DNA from: Cryptomeria japonica
Lineage: Eukaryota; Streptophyta; Pinopsida; Cupressales; Cupressaceae
DNA: 64,000 nt
Reading direction: 5' to 3'
NCBI RefSeq assembly: GCF_030272615.1
Contig: NC_081406.1
Location: 399,664,939 to 399,728,938 of the forward strand
Shown here in pieces: positions 25,801-36,842 of the stretch (its first letter is position 1; every line of letters starts with the position of its first letter). Under the pieces are notes generated by a model, which saw nothing but the letters and a program-made list of their open reading frames with translations, made no database searches and was not told the DNA's origin. The translations under genes were made by a program, and so were the position numbers.

Positions 25801-26482
25801 CTTTTGCAATTCTTACTTCAAATCACATTAAGCACAAATACAAAAGATACACAAAGAACAAAATCTTAATTTGACAACTATTAAATATTTAAATCTTAAT
25901 TAGTTAATTGAATAACTTTCACAAATTTGCAAATAAACATTTGAAAATTAAACATTTTAATTTAATAAATTGACTAAAAAACTTAAAACACTGCTGTTAT
26001 AAATGTAAAGTTAATACTTAAACCACTAAATGTTCTTTTTAGGTTGTCTAACTACTTGTTGTGACCTTTTTCCTAAGTTAATAAGTAAAGTGTAATTATA
26101 TCATATAAGAATAAATAATTACACCAACAGTATTTCAACTCAGTAGAGATATCATAGATTTATACTTCCATTCTAATATTAAAAATGAATGAATTATAAA
26201 TGTCCTATGCTATCCAAGTTTGCATTGAAGTGCTATTAAAATTTACGATTAAAAAAACATTCCACAAAATAATGTACAATACAAGAAAATAACAAAGAAT
26301 TTTCTGATGTCAAAATTTTCTGTACAGGTCCTCTTGTGTATGAAAAAAGGTTTGGAAGCCTATTTTAACTCCAGACAAGGAAATCAACTACTTCAAAAAA
26401 GCACATTTTTCTTGGCATAACAGTAGATCTTCAAACGAAAACTACAGGATCTCATAAAGATGATCCACTTAAGATTCTTTAC
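22879..26482. other. Intron interior, no gene recognised
   Basis: Apart from the duplication at 23725-23852, I see no genes or clear element ends. A slightly GC-richer stretch at about 24900-25650 may be an old repeat but shows no defining motif. Confidence 0.35.
23725..23852. repeat. Tandem duplication, 64-bp unit
   Basis: Two nearly identical copies starting at 23725 and 23789, containing GTGTAAAGTTGGTTTATCTC and TATAACATGTTTTTCCTT. Confidence 0.95.
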
Positions 26483-26674
26483 CTCAAAAGGGAGTAGGCT
26501 CCGAGAATAATTATCACTAGATCGATAACCATATTTGTCTACAAAATGCCAGAAGTCAGTGGGAGGTGTACTTTTGTCAGATATTTTCAGCTCTATCCTC
26601 TGAATACCATCATCTTTGCCAACCATATCAACAGAAACATCAGGATATGAATCTGCATCAGATTCATTGATCAC
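26483..26674 (-). CDS. NRPE1: NRPE1-like exon, clamp-region block with KYGYR motif
   Basis: The exon codes 64 residues, phase 0 at both ends. The acceptor ends TTTGTACAG; the donor is GAG followed by GTAAAG. The sequence DFWHFVDKYGYRSSDNYSR followed by LLPFE matches the NRPE1 pattern W-N-F-x-x-x-YGYR-x-x-x-x-Y-x-R-x-LL (known in Arabidopsis NRPE1 just before the EILRRIPEE block). It sits alone between introns of 36.2 kb and 18.1 kb, and flanking DNA has no coding similarity. The first codon is GTG (Val), part of the spliced reading frame rather than a start. The match to the family and the perfect continuation into the exon at 8346 make this a confident exon. Confidence 0.85.
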
Positions 26675-27360
26675 CTGTACAAAGAGAATTCATTATCAAA
26701 TAAAATCAATTCAATAATTTTAAGCAGTGGAATCAATGATTGTTGGTATCCAAATAACAGATCTAAATGATCAAACTAATGTTCATTTCCAGAGAAATCT
26801 GGCTGCATTTTGTTAGCATCCTATGTCTGAAATTGTCATTTGCAGATCTCCTAGTAGATGAACAAACATTTGCAAGGTCATTATTACTTCAAGACAATCA
26901 AATAACAGTTATTTTCACCTAAACAAAGTTGCCAGAGGGCATACAGGTGAACAATTTAAAATGATGAAAAATATTCAAGTGCATTGTAACCAAGATCAGA
27001 AAAGGATTTAAAATGATGAAAAATATTCTAGTGTTGTAACCAAAATCTACGATTCGTACTTTTAACAGTCATGTTTCAAATTTAGAACATCTATTAGGTG
27101 TAATAAGAAGAACCTAAAATCCAAGCACTCAGTCTATGTGATTCACTTGAATAGATATGTTCTAGTTTCTGAATGAATTTCACAAATAGGACTTTCTTGT
27201 GTGTGACATTCCCTGCAGTCTAATTTCACAATATAAATAATTAGAGATTCTTGTCTCCGAAATTTTTCCAGCAGTCTACAGACTTTCTTGTGTCTAATAT
27301 TAGCCTTCAAAGAATTCAGTCTTCCAGATTAGGACACGGTTAGATGTAACAACAAGAAGT

Positions 27361-27762
27361 CAAAGAATATTTTTTATATAATTGACCTGAAAGTTCAAAT
27401 ATAGAAACCTTATAATTTCCAAATTGATAATATAGAACTAAATTTCCTATGTCTGAAAACCTTCGCCAGTCTAATTTCCAGATCATTATATAAAACAAAA
27501 ATAGTTTTGTTTGAAACTTGTCCTTTCAGATCCTCATGTATATTATGAAGAAAGATTTGCAAAGAATATTTTTTATATAATTGACCTGAAAGTTCAAATA
27601 TAGAAACCTTATAATTTCCAAATTGATAATATAGAACTAAATTTCCTATGTCTGAAAACCTTCCCGCAGTCTAATTTCCAGATCATTATATAAAACAAAA
27701 ATAATTTTGTTTGAAACTTGTCCTTTCAGATCCTCATGTATATTATGAAGAAAGATTTGCAA
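27361..27762. repeat. Tandem duplication, about 199-bp unit
   Basis: The unit beginning CAAAGAATATTTTTTATATA is present at 27361 and 27560, with only a few differences (for example CCTTCGCCAG against CCTTCCCGCAG). The near-identity indicates a recent event. Confidence 0.95.
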
Positions 27763-28946
27763 CCACATTGTAATTTCAGTCAAAAAATCAAAATACACAA
27801 AGGGTGACAAGTAACTAATTGACAGTTACACCCTAAAGCTAGGTATCCACAACCGGTCTTTTCACTAGAAACTCACTCATCTCCATATTAGCTTTTGTAA
27901 CTGTAGTCCGAAATTGTGAAAAAAATAAGATGTTAAGGTTATATAATCTATGTTGAGTTCCCTACTAACATGATCATCGGCTCAGATGGCAAGTCTAGTA
28001 AAGGTAATGTCTACAAGACCCCTTTCTAACTATATCACAACCTTGTATACACACATTATGTCTTTAGTTACATTTATATAAACTTTTCTCCATTGCCAAA
28101 CAAATCCTCTCTCAAATCTCAGCTGAAAGCTTTGTTACAAATGCAAATGACTACTTTTGCATCTGCCGGTTCTGTGTGTTTAATCCAGCACCACAATGCA
28201 AAGACGTAAGATAAAATACAGCTTCATTGAAATTACATTGATTAAATTACATCTTTACAATAATGATAAAAAATGCAATTTTACAGGAGTGGAGAGCTTC
28301 ATATGAGGTGTAACCTCTAAAGGAGATAGAGATCCACAATGATGAGGTCAAGGCATTGGGACATCTTAGAGATCTATTGTACATGCTGAAACAGGGCTAT
28401 ATTTAATATTTAAATATTTAAAAAGAAAGTTCAATTAAGCAAATTACAAAGAAATTTGTTATTTCAGATCTAGTCATTTGTCTTATTTATAATTTGACTA
28501 CTATCGTGCTTGGATGTGTTGCCTGGTTTTAACTGGTGCTTGTAATTGAACAAAATTGAACAGCAATGTGAGATGTGATATAGGTTCAACATATCCTGAA
28601 TTGGTAAATTTTATAGTTGTCGAACTTGAACTCGAATTCAAATAACCATACACACAATATAGTTACAAGTAGTTATAGAACAGCTCATATCCATAACCAT
28701 ATGTTGCTTCACCTTCCAACTGCCACAATTAGGTTGTTGATGGCTAGCATTCTAGTTCCCTGGTTTATAAATGAAATGTTGTGCAAATGTCACCTGTGTG
28801 AGGTTGCTGATTGTGTAAATGGTATCTTAGTGGCTCAAGGAGTGCTGCAATGGCATATTTGGCGACATACAATGTTATAGATGTTTGCACAACAGTGTGC
28901 GAAGCTGTAGAGGCTTTGGTGCTAGCATAAAGGATTGTTGAGGTTT
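27763..28946. other. Intron DNA up to element A
   Basis: No gene or repeat structure recognised. It ends at the target site GGTTT (28942-28946) of element A. Confidence 0.4.
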
Positions 28947-29444
28947 TGTTGTGACCATGTCACACATCGCCCCATCAGAATGGGGACCCCCTCTTTTCCC
29001 TAGGGTTTTGCTTTCCCTTAGTTAGTTTTTCTCTCTGCTTGCTGGGTTTTGAGTGAGTGAGTGGTTGTCTGGGCTGGCTAGTTTAGGGTTAATCTCTAAG
29101 GGCTCGTTTTAGGGTTTCTTTCAAGCTGAGTCTAGCCTAATTTTGGGAGGTCATTAGTCGTCTGCCTGGAACCTTAAGTTTGCCTTGATGAAGTATTCCT
29201 TTCAGATGGTGAGATTGGAGAGCAGGGTGGATAGGTCTAAGGTCAGGGTAGGTCCAGTTTGATGGTTTTCTTGTTAGAGTCCTGTTTGCTTCCAAGTCTG
29301 AGTCGATTGAGCAAAGTCGGTGATTAGATGGAGATCGGAGTGGTTATTTCAGAAACTGATGAGCGAATGCACCTGATGATGATTGAAAGAGTTTTGCAGG
29401 AGGGAAATGAAATGAACCAAGGTAAGGAACTAGTCAAGAGAATG

Positions 29445-32419
29445 AATTTCGCTCCTGACCCTTCCAAAGGGTCTAGAGCGAAATTCTTGAAAGCTCTCAT
29501 CTGTACTTGGCAAAAGGCAGGATCTTGATGGGGATGCGTGAAGAAAGGTTGGTGTTCTCTTCTTAAGGAGGATTAGAGTTCAAAAGGTCAAGAATCAAGC
29601 TAAAATCTTGATTTTCGCTCCTGACCCTTCCAAAGGGTCCAAAGCGAAAATCCTTCTAGACCACCTTTTCTTCTCAGTTTTGGCTAAGTGTTGCTTTCTA
29701 GAGCATGTTTGAGGGTGAATTCATTTGATCTTGCCTTGAGATGGATTTGGTGGATTTTTGAAGGACAAGATTGCGACCTAAAGGAGAATTTCGCTCCCGA
29801 CTCTTCCAAAGGGTCCACAGTGAAATTCATCATAAACCTTATTTCTTGCCTTGAATGGGTTACAAACCTTGTTCCTAATGTGGATGATAATCTAATTTTA
29901 CCTTGTGAAATGGTTTGAAACTTGAAAAATGAGTAATTTAGCCAGGAATGAGATTTTCGCTCCTGACCCTTCCAAAGGGTCCAGAGCGAAAATCTTCCCA
30001 AAGCACATTTCATCTTAAGTTTGGCTAATCTTTGATTTGCAGGGTACCTTGGAAGGAAGCTTGGACATTCTTATTGCCTTTGAAAGGTTTCAAAGCATTG
30101 AAAATGAAGGATTTTGGACAAAAAAGGAAATTTCGCTCTTGACCCTTCCAAAGGGTCCAGAGCGAAATTCCTAAAAGCTCTTAATTTTGCAATAAAGGAA
30201 ATCAAGTTTTGATTTGTTATGGCATGGATGGAAGGAAAATGACTTGCTTTTGCCTCTTGAGGTCGTTTTGGAAAGTAGAAATGAAGGATTTAGCCCAAGA
30301 AGGGATTTTCGCTCCTAACCCTTCCAAAGGGTCCAGAGCGAAAATCTCTCTAAAACACATTTCTTGCCTTATTTGACCAAAATTTGATGTCCAAGGCATG
30401 ATGAGATGAAGTGTGAACATGTTCAAATCCTTGGAGATGATTAGAAGATTGTGAAAATTAAGAATTCTAGCCAGGAAAGGAAATTTCACTCCTGACCCTT
30501 CCAAAGGGTCCAAGGCGAAATTCCTTATAAACCTACCTTTTGACCTTTCTTGGACATGAAATCTTATTCCTAAGGTGATAAAGGACGAAATCCTACCTTG
30601 CAAAGAAGTTTCAAGTTTAGAAAATGATGATTTTGGGTCAAAATGAAAATTTCGCTCCTGACCCTTCCAAAGGGTTCAGAGCGAATTTTCTCAAAACTTC
30701 TTTTTGCTATCAATTTTTTGCTAGGTCAAGTGTGGGATAAGGCAAAATCAAGAAGAGCATGCCCTTAAGAATGACTTTAAGTTGTTAAAGACCATGAATG
30801 ATGAAGGAATTGAGCCTAGACAAGATTTTCGCTCTTGACCCTTCCAAAGGGTCTAGAGCGAAAATTCTTGAAAACATTGTTTTTTCAAAATTTTGGGCAA
30901 GGCCAAGCTAGGACAAGGGTGTGAGAAGGCATTTGGATTGCCTTAGAATGAATTTTGGTTGCCAAGAATGCAAAATTGAAAGCCTAATGAAAATTTCGCT
31001 CCTGACCCTTCCAAAGGGTCCAGAGCGAAATTTCTAAAATTCCCCTTTTTCCTTGCAATTCAAGACAAGATTTTGGTTTTTATACCATGGGAAGGAGAAA
31101 GACAAGATGTTCTATGCCTTGGAAGTGATTTGAAGTTGGAAGGATGGCATGATAGCCCTAAAACAAGATTTTCGCTCCTGACCCTTCCAAAGGGTCCAGA
31201 GCGAAAATCCTAAAACCTACCCATTCCCCTCAAATTTATGCTAAGACAAGGCTTGATTAAGGTAAGAAATGCCCTTGAGACTACCTTTGACTTGATGTTG
31301 GTTTCCAAAAGTGATGATTTTAGGCCAAAGGAGGATTTTCGCTCCTGACCCTTCCAAAGGGTCTAGGGCAAAAATCCTAAAATCTCCTATTCTGCCTTGC
31401 AAAACAAAATCAAACTTGGATTGGGTGAAAGAAGAAAGATATTTCCTAGCATTGTGAGGTGGATTGAAGTTGGAATGATCAAAAATGAACTACAAAAGGA
31501 GAAAATCGCTCCTGACCCTTCCAAAGGGTCCAGGGCGAAAAACACTAAAGTCACCTTTTCCTTCAAGGTTTGAGTAAAACTAAGCCTGGATTGCAGTGAA
31601 AGAAGCCATTTGGAGTGCCTTGAAAAGATTTGGATCTTCAAAAAATGTGAATTTTGACCTCAAGAGAGAATTTCGCTCCTAACCCTTCCAAAGGGTCCAG
31701 AGCGAAATTCTGGATAGGTCCTGTCCCTAGCTAGGTTACTAAGCAAAACTGACCTTTTTCGCCTAGTGAAGATCAAGCCAATGCTAGTAGGTTGGGAAGT
31801 GGGTTCAAATTGAGCAAATGTTGATGAATTGAAGTGAAGGAGATTGAAAAATTAGCCAGGAATGAGATTTTCGCTCCTGACCCTTCCAAAGGGTCCAGGG
31901 CGAAAATGCCTAAAAAGCAGTATTTCTTTCAAAATCCTGTTGAAGCTAACTTATTGGTTGAGATAAATAGACCCTGGAGATTGCTTTGGAGGAAGTTAAT
32001 GACCAAGCAAAGATGAATTTTGACCTAAAAAGAGAAAATCGCTCCTGACCCTTCCAAAGGGTCCAAAGCGAATTTTCTCAAAACCTATCTTTTCCCTCAA
32101 ATTTATGCTAAGTCTAGTATGGGTCAAGATTAGAGGTGCCTCTGGGCATGTCCTTGAATGGTCAACAATTGTCAAGTTTGAAGGTATCGAGCCAAATGAT
32201 GAAAATCGCTCCTGACCCTTCCAAAGGGTCCAGAGCGAAATACCTATTTTTACCCAGTTTACTCATGTGGAGAGTTGAGAAATTGAAAACCAAGACTTTG
32301 TTAGGCCAAAAAAAGCTTAAGTTCGCCTCCCGGAGGATTTATAAGTGAAGAAAATGTGGTATTCATGGCCTAGTCAGGAAAATCGCTCCTGACCCTTCCA
32401 AAGGGTCCAGGGCGAAATC
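29445..32419 (+). repeat. Array of 18 hairpins in element A
   Basis: Each 41-bp box has a left arm (A)ATTTCGCTC or ATTTTCGCTC, an inner arm GACCCTT, loop CCA, inner arm AAGGGTC and right arm GAGCGAAAT(T) or GAGCGAAAAT. Boxes start at 29445, 29611, 29787, 29953, 30129, 30305, 30482, 30648, 30825, 30992, 31168, 31335, 31502, 31669, 31867, 32035, 32202 and 32379. The DNA between boxes is itself a degenerate tandem repeat (shared CAAG, TTGAAG and GATGATTTT words) but is far less conserved than the box. Steps are 166-168 or 176-177 bp, with one of 198. No coding function is evident; peptides such as FAPDPSKGSRAK occur only because the box can be read through. Confidence 0.95.
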
Positions 32420-33440
32420 CTCAAAAACACCTATTTTTTTTTTCATCCTTGTTAGTTTGAATCAAGGGTAAGTTGCAAAATTGTGAAGACAAAGTCATGG
32501 GAGATTGCAAATCTAGGTTGAAAAGATTTTGATTCACAAAGTGAACAAGCCTAGAAAAGGGGTCCAAACAAGCCTTGAAAGGATTTTAACCTACATCATT
32601 TTGGATATTTTTGATTCTCAAGGAGAATAAAAGTTCATCAAGCCTTAATCAAGCTTTGACATTCCTAAGCTAGCCCATAATTTTTCACTAAAATTAGCCT
32701 ATTACAAGACATTTGGGAGGTTGAAACAAGTTCGCCATGAATTAAGGCATTCATAATTTAATTAATTAATTTCTAAGCCTTGAAATAAATGAAAAATCCA
32801 CCCTTAAAGCTTTGAAATTAATTCAAAAAATAAAAAATTGGCCATCCTTTGAAAGGTGTTTTATTTCATCTTATTTCATATTTGTCAAGTCGGCCTCAAG
32901 GGGAATCAAGTTGGGGTGCCCTTAATAAGGGAGGGGTACTTTGATAAATTTAAATCATTCATTGTTTTCATGCGAACTTGAAGAGCAGATCTAGAGGAGC
33001 GAATTCTAGCTAAATTGGAGGATAATTTCCAGAATTTGCCAATTATTTGAAGGCTAGTAGAAGGCGAAATTCTTTGGCTGATGGGAGCATAATTCGTCCA
33101 AAGGAAGACCAGAAATTCAGATCAAACATCCTCGCCCAGCAAATTCATCATCTTCCTTCTTTCATTTTTTCAAGGTTGATAGCTAAAATTCAAGAAAGAG
33201 GTATGAAGAATCAGATTTTTGAAGTTTTTTATTCAAGATTTAGTTTGATTTTCCATAGTAATCCTTTGAAAAATCTAAGTCTTGTACAATCTGATCTTAA
33301 TTTAATTTGAAAATCCATAATTCTTAGATTTATCGTTATTTTCAAATTAATATTTAGTTATTTCCTTGAGAGGTATCAAATCTCCTATAATGAAGATATT
33401 ATGCTCAAATCCTAACTTTAAGCTTTTGTGTAGGTGTCAA

Positions 33441-34766
33441 ATGACGACCCCCAAGGCCGGAGGATCCATTACTTGACAGGCTCTCATCAAGGAGGATCAG
33501 AGGAATGACGAATTGGAGACCAGGATCGTGTCCAAGTGGAGCAATATCGGAGATACCAACCTAGGAAACTTCAATGTGAAGAAGTTTCGGGAAGCGCCCT
33601 ACATCGGCAAGCCGTCACCTACTGCAAAGAAGATAATTGAGAGTGGCATCATCAAAGCTGCAGGTTTCCCTCCCGCAGTCAAGTGTCATGAGTTGATGAT
33701 TGAGTGCGCCCGGCACTATGATCCACATTCAAGGACGATTGTGGCCGATGATGGAACTATCTTAGCCTATCTTTCGGAGGAAGCTATAAGTGAAATTTTT
33801 CATCTCCCGGAACATACAGACATGGTCTACAAAAGTCTAGAAGGAGCTAGGTCGATCTATGAGGATGATCCTGATTCCTGCTTGAACTTCATCAACAAGA
33901 ATTGGCTACTCAAGAGCAGACCTCGCCTGAACAAGATTCCCAATACACTGCACAAAATCGACTTCCAAGAAGAGTTCAAGGATTTGATAACCTTGCTCAA
34001 TCGGGTCACAGGTGCTTCTCAAGCTTTCTTCTTTGATAAATGGATGTTCTTCATACAGCTGATCGTCCAAGGAAAGGAAATGCTCAATTGGGCCAGAATC
34101 ATTAGTAACAGCCTGGACGTGCAGTTGAGAAGACTAAGACCTACCAAGTCATTCCACATGAGTTCATATGTTGTGTACGCCTTGATCAGAGGTTTTGAGT
34201 ATGCAGGACTACCTCACAGAGGAGTTGTTGGAATAGGACCCGGAGAAATAAGAGTTTGTGATTCTTATGTTCAACTACATCATCCGCCCAGAAGTGACTA
34301 CAAGCTAGTCAATGACACCTTCACGATGAATATTACCAGGATATTGCAAGGTGGGATTCACAATCGACTGTCTCTGGACACACAAGAGCTCGTGAAGAAG
34401 CATGGTGCATGGTTCATTCAATTTCCAAAATTCACATACATCAGAGTTCATGGGTGTCCTTCACCTCCCTACATGTTGCCAAGATATCCTACAGACAGGA
34501 TAGTACTACTTGAGGTGACGAGACAGTTGGCAGCTTATGCGAAGGCATCCAGACACAAACATGGAAATGGGATTCCCGTGCCCATCATACTAGGGAACTC
34601 AGTTGAAGTGTGTCCTAATACTCAAGCCACGGAAGATGCAGAGAAGGAATTATCTCTATACTCATTCACGTCCTTTGCCTCGAGAGAGAATTTTGATCCT
34701 CATGGTCATATAGAAGAAACAGTCGGGAAGAAGTACAGGCATGAATCTCAGGTGGAGGACTTTTAG
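33441..34766 (+). pseudogene. Element A ORF1 (about 440 residues), function unknown
   Basis: The probable start is the ATG at 33441 (MTTPKAGGSIT). A TGA at 33474-33476 interrupts the frame; the protein is then open to TAG at 34764. The TGA lines up with an Arg codon in element B (ITRQSQIKAE), fitting CGA decayed to TGA. Recognisable blocks are VSKWSNIGDTNLGNFN, ESGIIKAAGFPPAVKC, NKNWLLKSRPR, a helical middle with MSSYVVYALIRGFE, FIQFPKFTYIRV and LPRYPTDRIVLLEVTRQLAAY. Spacing of the conserved blocks is kept in element B. It resembles the 'putative plant transposon protein' type of sequence in general character, but I cannot assign a family. No RT, integrase, zinc knuckle or membrane segment is present. 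Confidence 0.75.
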
Positions 34767-35033
34767 ATGAATGTCCAAGATGATGTCGAGGTCAAAAGAA
34801 AGATGCATTCCAGGTTACCCTTGGATCTCATCAGGAAATGCAAAATTTATAGAGTAGCCAATCAAGCCCAGGATAATGGTAGATACCTCCAGTCATCCTA
34901 TGAGAAGGAAGACAAAGAAGTGAAGATAGATTGGAATGAGCCCGAGGTTTTAGACCTGAGAGCTTTGATGGCTCCCATTTTATCCTGCACTCGCAGATGG
35001 GTGGATGTACAGCATCAAAAGTTGAAGGACTAG
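34767..35033 (+). CDS. Element A ORF1 extension after a shared TAG
   Basis: Same reading frame as ORF1, immediately after its TAG, beginning MNVQDDVEVKRKMHSRLPLD and ending at TAG 35031. Element B continues in frame after the equivalent TAG with KDDFEVQKKMYSRLPLD, so the downstream reading frame has been conserved past the stop in both copies. The second TAG (35031) is not shared: element B has an open frame there (RLKEANVHLTF against KLKD-stop-NVSMAFTL). The stretch is therefore part of one larger ancestral polypeptide, or is reached by stop read-through, rather than a separate gene. Acidic and basic residues alternate; no known domain. Confidence 0.55.
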   Translation: MNVQDDVEVKRKMHSRLPLDLIRKCKIYRVANQAQDNGRYLQSSYEKEDKEVKIDWNEPEVLDLRALMAPILSCTRRWVDVQHQKLKD

Positions 35034-35042
35034 AATGTATCT

Positions 35043-36206
35043 ATGGCATTCACCTTGGAAGCAAGACCAGAAGAAGGAGAAGCAAGTGTGAGTGAGAATA
35101 CTTCTCATTCCAAAGGCTCAAAGAGGAAAGAAGGACCTGAGAAGAGAGAACCTTCCAAGAAGAAGCACAAAATAAATCCTGATCGCCCACCAAGCACATC
35201 TTCTAGGCATGAAAAGGAAGCAAGTCAAGGAGAAGATCAGAGGCAGATAGTATATGAAATTGATGAGTCTATGGAATCCATGGTACAGAATGATAAACAA
35301 GGGAAAGGACAGACACCTCGGCATTCATCAAGTCAATCTCCCCAAGTTGGTGCTAATGAACAACATGAAGAAAAGAATGATGATGAAGCAACATCTCCTT
35401 TCGGGGAAGATAGACCTCTACCTAAAGAAATACAAGTGAGGGAAACAAGATCTGCCATTCCTGATTGGCTGAAAGAGAGGCTGACAAGGGTAGTTGTGGT
35501 TGAAGAGGAAGAAGATGTATTTGACTTGGAAAGCCTCATAGGAAATTCTCATGAAGTAATAGAGAAGAAGAAGGCCACGAAGATGTCAAAGGTAATTAGA
35601 GATGAGACAGGATCCAGAAAAGTGCAGATAGCTACACCAATGGTGGACAAATATGAGGATGAGATTCTAGCAGAAGAATACGATCTAGAAACATTTGATC
35701 TTGGTCCACTTTCCACCGAGCAGGCTATGGAAGAAGCAACTGATTCACTGAAAACACTCAAAGACAAACTCAAAGAGGAAGTGGAAAAGAATAAGAAGCT
35801 TGAAAAGGAGGTCAGTGCTTGGAGGAATTATTTTAGCCATCTTAACCAGCCTTTGAGACGACAGGTTCCAACAATATCTCCTTTGCATGCACTTCCTCTT
35901 GAATCAATAAGTGAGGCAGAAAGGGCGAAGAACCTAGTTCAACTCATGAGTTCTTGGATTGATGAATCTCACAAGGTAGCCGTTGAATTTGCAACAAGAA
36001 TGATGAAGACAGTTCATCGAGCTATCCAGGTCCTTGAGATTATCCATAATCTAATGATAACCGTGGCTGCATTCACTCACGCTAGAGATGTTATCATCCC
36101 AGTCTTACAAGTGATAAGAGAAACACCAAGACGGATTCTGACGCAAGAAAAGATAATGGATGGAGGAACCATAGCCTCCTACAGTGGTCAGCTATGCTCC
36201 AGATGA
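35043..36206 (+). CDS. Element A ORF2: charged, coiled-coil protein
   Basis: 387 codons in the same frame as ORF1. The N-terminal 120 residues are highly charged and low in complexity, with a basic cluster KKKHK that could be a nuclear localisation signal. A conserved pair of blocks follows: IPDWLKERL and SKVIRDETGSRKVQIATP. Element B keeps both (NWLIDRLRR and SKVVRDASGSRTLHIAKP). A heptad-like stretch (LKTLKDKLKEEVEKNKKLEK, about residues 240-260) predicts a coiled coil. The frame runs out at 36206, but the sequence continues in another frame from about 36194, indicating a frameshift. No enzyme motif; a structural or nucleic-acid-binding role is only a guess. Confidence 0.65.
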   Translation: MAFTLEARPEEGEASVSENTSHSKGSKRKEGPEKREPSKKKHKINPDRPPSTSSRHEKEASQGEDQRQIVYEIDESMESMVQNDKQGKGQTPRHSSSQSPQVGANEQHEEKNDDEATSPFGEDRPLPKEIQVRETRSAIPDWLKERLTRVVVVEEEEDVFDLESLIGNSHEVIEKKKATKMSKVIRDETGSRKVQIATPMVDKYEDEILAEEYDLETFDLGPLSTEQAMEEATDSLKTLKDKLKEEVEKNKKLEKEVSAWRNYFSHLNQPLRRQVPTISPLHALPLESISEAERAKNLVQLMSSWIDESHKVAVEFATRMMKTVHRAIQVLEIIHNLMITVAAFTHARDVIIPVLQVIRETPRRILTQEKIMDGGTIASYSGQLCSR

Positions 36207-36643
36207 AGGAAGTCCTTTTTGAAGACGTCAACACCAGATGCAGCCGAGTTGAAGGCATCATCCATCCAATTCAAGACAAGGTGTTTGAGGTGTTGTGTAC
36301 CATCCTTGACAGGCGGATCGAGATCGAGACAGATGTGGACATTCAAGAGTTGGAGGATAGAATCAAGGTCATCTTTTGCAAGGAAGAGAACATCATCACA
36401 GAAAAGCAACGAGATCAAATGTATACTACTATGTTCCTGATTGAGAAGACCAAAGAACTTGAACCTGGATGGGAGACGACTCTTCTCACTGCTTTTGATC
36501 AAGTCCTTCACTTGGAAGAACGAATGAAGAATCTTCCTGAGATTCCCATTGCTGAGATTGAGGGAATTGTGTCCAGATTCATTGAATATGCTAGAAAAGA
36601 GCATAGGAAAGGGAACAAAGTTCTAGATAAAAAGTTGTTATAG
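36194..36643 (+). CDS. Element A ORF3: C-terminal helical segment
   Basis: 149 codons in the +2 frame relative to ORF2, overlapping its last 13 bases. The last 30 residues (AEIEGIVSRFIEYARKEHRK, then LDKKLL-stop) match element B at 61238-61336 (GELEAVISKFIVYAINERNN, then LDENLLTE-stop), showing that the C-terminus was under constraint in the ancestor. It is mostly amphipathic helix by eye. It is probably the C-terminus of the ORF1-ORF2 polypeptide, separated by a frameshift at about 36190. The small overlap would also allow programmed frameshifting, but I see no slippery heptamer. Confidence 0.6.
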   Translation: MLQMKEVLFEDVNTRCSRVEGIIHPIQDKVFEVLCTILDRRIEIETDVDIQELEDRIKVIFCKEENIITEKQRDQMYTTMFLIEKTKELEPGWETTLLTAFDQVLHLEERMKNLPEIPIAEIEGIVSRFIEYARKEHRKGNKVLDKKLL

Positions 36644-36833
36644 GATGATGTGGCAACTTAATTCCTATTGGTTTGTCTCCTCGGTATTTGTGCCAATTTT
36701 TTTATTGGCTATGGATTAATAATGTTTATCTAAATGGGGACTTTTTTGTAACAAACCCTAATTACGGTTTAGGTGTTAAAATCTTAGCCGTTGATCCTCT
36801 TTTGATCTGAGCCATTCATTGTATTTGAGGATG

Positions 36834-36842
36834 CTATATAAG
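36834..36842 (+). promoter_or_regulatory. TATA box of element A
   Basis: CTATATAAG, followed by AGCCCTCACTC. It lies 880 bp before the right end of element A and after the genes. Element B has CTATATAAAGG at the matching place (61710). If A is a solo LTR, this would be the U3/R promoter that drives the lost internal region. Confidence 0.65.

Larger units (their letters stand above)
8347..26482 (-). other. Large NRPE1 intron (18,136 bp)
   Basis: Donor GTAAAG on the minus strand at 26482; acceptor ending GGTAG at 8347. It holds a hAT-like MITE, a solo LTR, an LTR with its polypurine tract, a 42-bp hairpin array and several short tandem duplications. The remaining sequence is AT-rich and I recognise no genes in it. 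Confidence 0.8.

Noticed and set aside
29328-32348. Short open frames containing peptides like FAPDPSKGSRAK or FALDPLEGSGAK
   Set aside because: They are the hairpin box read on either strand. Frames differ from copy to copy and steps of 166-168 bp do not preserve phase, so they are not a coding repeat.
29445-32419. CRISPR array (regular near-identical repeats with intervening sequence)
   Set aside because: The spaces are about 125-135 bp and are themselves degenerate copies of one another, not unique spacers. The host is a plant nucleus, there are no cas genes, and the array lies inside a retroelement.
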